A stretch of 64,000 nucleotides of DNA from Lysobacter sp. (GTDB lineage: Bacteria > Pseudomonadota > Gammaproteobacteria > Xanthomonadales > Xanthomonadaceae), in contig JABFRN010000001.1 in assembly GCA_013141175.1 (NCBI GenBank), forward strand, positions 3,554,001 to 3,618,000, in the 5' to 3' direction. The notes below the pieces were generated by a model, which worked only from the letters and a program-made list of their open reading frames with translations, had not been told where the DNA came from and did not search any database. Position numbers and translations under genes: made by a program. Shown in pieces: positions 60,033-64,000 of this stretch; positions within the stretch are counted from its first letter, which is position 1; every line of letters begins with the position of its first letter.

Positions 60033-62411
60033 ATGAGCGAAAGCATTCAGAAGAAGCTGTTGCGAGTGCGTCCACCACGTGTACGCATCACCTACGACGT
60101 GCATACCAATGGAGCCATCGAGAAGCGGGAACTGCCGTTCGTGGTCGGGATCTTCGCCGACCTGTCGGGCGACCGCGATCCGAATCCGGCAGATCCCAAG
60201 GCGGCGCTGCCGGAGTACAAGGATCGCAAGATCGTCGACATCGACCGCGATAACTTCAACGAAGTGCTCAAGCAGAGCGTCCCGCGCGTCAACCTGAAGA
60301 CCGTGAACAACGTGCTGCCGGGCGGCGACGGCAGTCCGCTGAAAGGCGCGCTGGTGTTCGAATCGATGACCGACTTCGAGCCGATCAATATCGTCCACAA
60401 GGTGCCGGTGCTCGACAGGGTCTTCCAGCAGCGCAAGCTGCTGCGCGATGCCCAGGCCCGCGCCGAGGTCAAGGACACGGCCGCCAAGGCGCTCGACGAT
60501 GCCGTGGTCGCCATGGAAAGCACCGGCGCGCATTGGGCGTCCACGGCCAGGTCCGCACTGACGGTGCTGGCGGATGCGCTCAAGGCGGTCAACGACGCGA
60601 AACCGGCCGCCGCGACCACCGCGCAGATCCATGCGGCCAGCGACGCCTTGAAGAACAAAGCCGTGCCTGCGTTGAGACATGCGGCCGACCATCTCAAGGT
60701 GGAAGACGAGCGTCAGGACAGGATCGCAACGGCCGGTGGTGCGACCACCGGCAGCGATGCGGCGCGGACTGCGCTGAAAGCGGCGGTCGCGCCGTTCGAA
60801 GCCGCTGCCGTGGCCGCCGAAAATGCGGTCAAGGAACTGGTTGCATTGGCCGACCCGAACACCGCCAAGGTGTCCGATGCCACCGCAACGGCGCTTGAAA
60901 CCAACAGTACGACGACGCTGCCGCCGCTGGTCGCCGCGATCGAAACAGCGACGCCGTACAGCGCGGTCGACAGCCAGATCACGGCGACACTGACGACGGC
61001 GTTTCCAGCGCCTGCGGATTTCGCGGCCGGCGTGTCCGCCGCACTGCGGGATCATGTGTTTCCGGTCGTGAGTGCCGGCGGCGGCAGCGGCGTCGGTCGC
61101 GGCTCGGCGCTGTCGATCGATTTCGCGGTGGCCGCCATCGATGCTGCGCTCAGCAAGCAGCTCTCGGCGATCATGCACAGCGCGAAGTTCAAGGAAATGG
61201 AAGCGACCTGGCGCGGGCTGTTCCATCTCGTGTCGCGCACGGAAACCGGCACGCGACTGAAGTTGCGCATCTTCAATGCCACGCTCAAGGAACTGCAGGA
61301 CGACATGTCCAAGGCGGTCGAGTTCGACCAGAGCAAGCTGTTCAAGCTGATCTACGAAGCCGAATACGGCACGTTCGGCGGCTTCCCCTACAGCATGCTG
61401 CTGGGCGGCTACGAAATCGGCCCGGGCGCGCCGGACATGACCTTCATCAACGCGATGTCCAGCGTGGCGTCGGCGGCGCACGCGCCGTTCCTGGCGGCCA
61501 CGGCGCCGGCGATGTTCGGCCTGCCTGATTTCGGCGATCTTGCCAAGCCGCGCGATCTGGCCAAGATCTTCGAAGGCGCCGATCTGACCGCGTGGTCGGA
61601 GTTCCGGGGCACCGAGGATTCGCGCTATGTGTCGCTGGTGTTGCCGCACGTCATGCTGCGCCTGCCGTACGGCGAGAACACGCTGCCGGCCGATGGCTTC
61701 CGCTTCGAGGAAGCGGTGCTCACCGAAGACGGGGTGCCCGACAACCGGAACTTCCTGTGGGGCAATGCCGCGTATTTCCTGGCCGAGCGCATCACCAATG
61801 CGTTTTCGCTGTACAGCTGGACGGCGGCGATCCGCGGCGTCGAAGGCGGCGGCCTGGTCGAAGGCCTGCCGATCTACACCTTCAGCAGCGGCGGCGACGA
61901 CGGCATCAAGGAAATCCTCTGCCCGACCGAAGTGGCCATCACCGACCGGCGCGAGAAGGAGATCAACGATCTGGGCTTCATCGCGCTGTGCCACAGCAAG
62001 GGCAGCGGCAAGGCGGCATTCTTCGGCGGCCAGACCACCAACCGGCCGAAGAAGTACATCAATGCCGATGCCAACGCGAACGCCGCGCTGTCTTCGCGCC
62101 TGCCGTACATCATGGCGGCTTCGCGATTCGCCCACTACATCAAGGTGATCGTGCGCGACAAGGTGGGCGGATTCCTGACCCGGGGCAACGTCGAAACGTT
62201 CCTCAACACCTGGATTTCGCAGTATGTGCTGCTCGACGACAACGCATCGCAGGACGTGAAGTCCGCGTTCCCGCTGCGCGAAGCGTCGATCGTCGTGGTG
62301 GATGTGCCGGGCGAGCCCGGAGCGTACAAGGCGACCGTGTTCCTCAAGCCGCATTTCCAGCTCGAGGAGCTGACCACGTCGATCCGGCTCGTGGCCGATC
62401 TGCCGAAGTAG
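60033..62411 (+). CDS. tssBC: Fused T6SS contractile-sheath protein TssB-TssC
   Basis: 792 residues. Residues 1-165 are a complete TssB/VipA (RVRPPRVRITYDVHTNGAIE, ELPFVVGIFADLSG, FNEVLKQSVPRVNL, ALVFESMTDFEP, LLRDAQARAEV). Residues about 166-360 are an Ala-rich helical linker with no known domain. Residues 361-792 are TssC/VipB (ATWRGLFHLVSRTETGTRLK, YGTFGGFPYSMLLGGYEIGP, SVASAAHAPFLAATAPAMFG, EDSRYVSLVLPHVMLRLPYG). Normally these are two genes; here there is one uninterrupted frame with no stop or start between. Together they form the sheath that contracts to fire the Hcp tube. The start at MSESIQKK fits the TssB family; the frame opens upstream of it. Confidence 0.9.
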   Translation: MSESIQKKLLRVRPPRVRITYDVHTNGAIEKRELPFVVGIFADLSGDRDPNPADPKAALPEYKDRKIVDIDRDNFNEVLKQSVPRVNLKTVNNVLPGGDGSPLKGALVFESMTDFEPINIVHKVPVLDRVFQQRKLLRDAQARAEVKDTAAKALDDAVVAMESTGAHWASTARSALTVLADALKAVNDAKPAAATTAQIHAASDALKNKAVPALRHAADHLKVEDERQDRIATAGGATTGSDAARTALKAAVAPFEAAAVAAENAVKELVALADPNTAKVSDATATALETNSTTTLPPLVAAIETATPYSAVDSQITATLTTAFPAPADFAAGVSAALRDHVFPVVSAGGGSGVGRGSALSIDFAVAAIDAALSKQLSAIMHSAKFKEMEATWRGLFHLVSRTETGTRLKLRIFNATLKELQDDMSKAVEFDQSKLFKLIYEAEYGTFGGFPYSMLLGGYEIGPGAPDMTFINAMSSVASAAHAPFLAATAPAMFGLPDFGDLAKPRDLAKIFEGADLTAWSEFRGTEDSRYVSLVLPHVMLRLPYGENTLPADGFRFEEAVLTEDGVPDNRNFLWGNAAYFLAERITNAFSLYSWTAAIRGVEGGGLVEGLPIYTFSSGGDDGIKEILCPTEVAITDRREKEINDLGFIALCHSKGSGKAAFFGGQTTNRPKKYINADANANAALSSRLPYIMAASRFAHYIKVIVRDKVGGFLTRGNVETFLNTWISQYVLLDDNASQDVKSAFPLREASIVVVDVPGEPGAYKATVFLKPHFQLEELTTSIRLVADLPK

Positions 62412-62472
62412 GCATTCCGAAGCTTATCCGGCGAGACATCGCCCAATACATCCCATACGAGGAACCAAAGCA

Positions 62473-63024
62473 ATGGACCTGATCATTTTGCGGCCCGGGA
62501 AATCGGACATCATCGGCGAGGACAGTTCGACCTATATCGACAACGACAAATGGCGCGATCCGATCTTCAAGTTCGACAAGTGCCTTGAACTGGTGTCGAT
62601 CCACCAGGGCATGAAGCAGCAGATCACCACCGACGTCAGCAACAAGGCCCGCACGTCGGGCCGGCCGGTGATCACCGAGTTCACCTGCGTGAAGTACGTC
62701 GATCAGACATCGGTCAAGCTCTACGACTATTGCCTGCGCGCCGAGACGCTGGGGTCGGGCAAGGACGAGCCGACGATGCTGTACATCGCCCGCAACTCCG
62801 GCGACCGGACCGGCAACATCATGACCTTCGCGCTGCGCGACGCGATCATCAGCGAGATCCAGTTCCAGTCGCACCCCAACGACATGCCGACCGAGCAGTT
62901 CAAGCTCAATTTCACCGAAATCCTGTGGACGTACACGATCCAGGACGTCGACATGTCGACCAAGGGCAGCATCCACAAGGGCTGGAGCGTGATGCACAAC
63001 AAACCGATCGGCAGCTTCACCTGA
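62473..63024 (+). CDS. hcp: T6SS tube protein Hcp (TssD)
   Basis: 183 residues. FTCVKYVDQTSVKLYDYCLR, GNIMTFALRDAIISEIQFQS and LNFTEILWTYTIQ are Hcp-family features. Hexameric rings stack into the inner tube expelled by the sheath. GAGGAA precedes the ATG. It lies 61 bp after tssBC. Confidence 0.9.
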   Translation: MDLIILRPGKSDIIGEDSSTYIDNDKWRDPIFKFDKCLELVSIHQGMKQQITTDVSNKARTSGRPVITEFTCVKYVDQTSVKLYDYCLRAETLGSGKDEPTMLYIARNSGDRTGNIMTFALRDAIISEIQFQSHPNDMPTEQFKLNFTEILWTYTIQDVDMSTKGSIHKGWSVMHNKPIGSFT

Positions 63025-63100
63025 TCCGACGTGCGTCCGGGCCGTCGACGCCTCGTGTCGGCGGCCCGCCTGCCAGTGCATTGCCCAGTGCGGGGTCTCC

Positions 63101-63478
63101 ATGCAGTTCCTGTTCGAGCGTCTGAGTGTTCTTCCCCGCAACCTGGATGGCCGATCCGAGCCATTCGACCAGGTCGCTGCGGTCATCGCGCAGATCCAGC
63201 GCATCGCATCTACCGCGCGCAGCGTCGGCGATTCGGTCGCAGTCGTGCCGTGGGGAATGCGCTCGGTTCCCACCATGGGTGCGAGCGCGACGCTGCAGAT
63301 CGAGGCGTTCGCGAAGACGCTCGGCGATGCCATCGCGCGCTACGAGCCGCGTTTGAAATCGGTGCAGGTCAGCGTCGAGCGTCACGACGATCCGCTCAGC
63401 CCCTACGGTCTGCTGGTCAGCGCGATCTTTCCCGATGAAGACCAGCCGCGCAATGTGCGCGTCGCTGCGCCGTTCTGA
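63101..63478 (+). CDS. tssE: T6SS baseplate protein TssE (gp25-like)
   Basis: 125 residues, usual length. Small gp25/lysozyme-like fold with GASATLQIEAFAKTLGDAIA and RLKSVQVSVERHDDPLSPYG. It forms baseplate wedges with TssF and TssG and touches the sheath. Placed between hcp and tssF as in many T6SS loci. Confidence 0.82.
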   Translation: MQFLFERLSVLPRNLDGRSEPFDQVAAVIAQIQRIASTARSVGDSVAVVPWGMRSVPTMGASATLQIEAFAKTLGDAIARYEPRLKSVQVSVERHDDPLSPYGLLVSAIFPDEDQPRNVRVAAPF

Positions 63479-63498
63479 AACCGGGCAGGAGCGCGCGC

Positions 63499-64000
63499 AT
63501 GCATTCCCCGGCGGATCGCCTCAAGGACTTCTATCAGCAGGAGCTGACGGCCCTGTGCGAGGAGGCCAGCGAATTCGCCAACGATTATCCCGAGCAGGCG
63601 AACATGCTCGGACTGCAGCGTGGCCGCTCGTCCGATCCGCAGGTCGATCTGATGATGCAGTCGTTCGCTTATCTGACCGGCCGCCTGCGCCATCAGCTGG
63701 AGATCGACCAGGCCGACCTGCCCAATGCGCTGTTGGGCGATCTGTATCCGCATCTGGAAGCGCCGCTGCCGTCGATGGTGATCGCCGAGATCGGCGTGCA
63801 ACCCGATGGCGTCGCGGTGATCGAGCGCGGGCGCAGCGTGACGGCGACCGTGCCGATCAAGGGCGGCGGCAGCGCCATCTGCCGGTTTCGCACCTGCTGC
63901 CAGACCGTGCTGTATCCGTTGACGGTCACCGAACTGGGCATCGTGTCTCCCGGCGACTATCCGCTGCTCGCCCCCGATCCCGATGTGCGCGGCATCCTGC
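63499..64000 (+). CDS. tssF: T6SS baseplate protein TssF (3' end outside window)
   Basis: The first 167 residues are visible and the frame is open to the window end. RLKDFYQQELTALCEEASEF, DYPEQANMLGL, SDPQVDLMMQSFAYLTGRLR and LLGDLYPHLEAPLPSMVIAE match the TssF N-terminus (VasA/ImpG). It is a main baseplate wedge protein. AGGAG 7 nt before the ATG; 20 bp after tssE. The remaining T6SS genes should follow to the right. Confidence 0.9.
   Translation, partial: MHSPADRLKDFYQQELTALCEEASEFANDYPEQANMLGLQRGRSSDPQVDLMMQSFAYLTGRLRHQLEIDQADLPNALLGDLYPHLEAPLPSMVIAEIGVQPDGVAVIERGRSVTATVPIKGGGSAICRFRTCCQTVLYPLTVTELGIVSPGDYPLLAPDPDVRGIL

Overview
The window is a contiguous, gene-dense, high-GC bacterial chromosome segment. 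The gene content and order point to the Xanthomonadaceae (Lysobacter/Luteimonas-like), but this is inferred from families and not proven. The supporting signs are a KdkA-type Kdo kinase beside a GT9 glycosyltransferase and a DUF6165 gene, the order carA-x-x-carB-greA-x-recJ, hrcA-grpE-dnaK-dnaJ, 'TAGGAGCGGCTTCAGCCGCGA'-type palindromic repeats, and two proteins ending in the XVIPCD domain that marks effectors of the Xanthomonadales bacteria-killing type IV secretion system.

Layout. 1-5.3 kb: the C-terminal part of a transporter-fused hybrid histidine kinase, a Nudix hydrolase, a pilin-like membrane protein, a PP2C phosphatase (minus strand), tRNA-Ser(CGA) with an odd inverted repeat, and DUF6165. 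5.3-6.5 kb: no convincing gene. 6.5-12 kb: LPS-core genes (GT9 and kdkA, divergent), an MBL-fold hydrolase, then a molybdopterin operon moaA-(PhyH-like)-moaC-moaD-moaE. 12-19 kb: recN (minus), then hrcA-grpE-dnaK-dnaJ. 19-22.5 kb: two tandem secreted subtilases. 22.6-33.6 kb: dapB, an ACT-domain prephenate dehydrogenase, carA, two small genes, carB, greA, a COG4255-like gene and recJ. 33.7-36.6 kb: an EF-G paralog and OsmC.

37-43.4 kb is accessory. It holds two XVIPCD effectors that look like cell-wall hydrolases, with a lipoprotein (likely immunity protein) between them. A MITE-like element, a frameshifted DUF2971 gene of visibly lower GC and tRNA-Val(CAC) follow. 43.4-53 kb: a TPR protein, a phasin-like protein, a pair of small cysteine proteins, alr, a photolyase, a WS/DGAT acyltransferase, an OmpA-type lipoprotein and a delta-60-repeat protein.

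53.7-64 kb is a type VI secretion locus entered from its left end. It starts with a stand-alone sigma54 activator with GAFTDA in place of GAFTGA, followed by several unknown genes including a likely GNAT. A good -24/-12 promoter then precedes tssB and tssC fused into one 792-residue sheath protein, hcp, tssE and the start of tssF. The fused sheath subunit and the effector/lipoprotein island are the most interesting features. Four copies of a roughly 200-bp intergenic repeat with imperfect terminal inverted repeats lie across the window.
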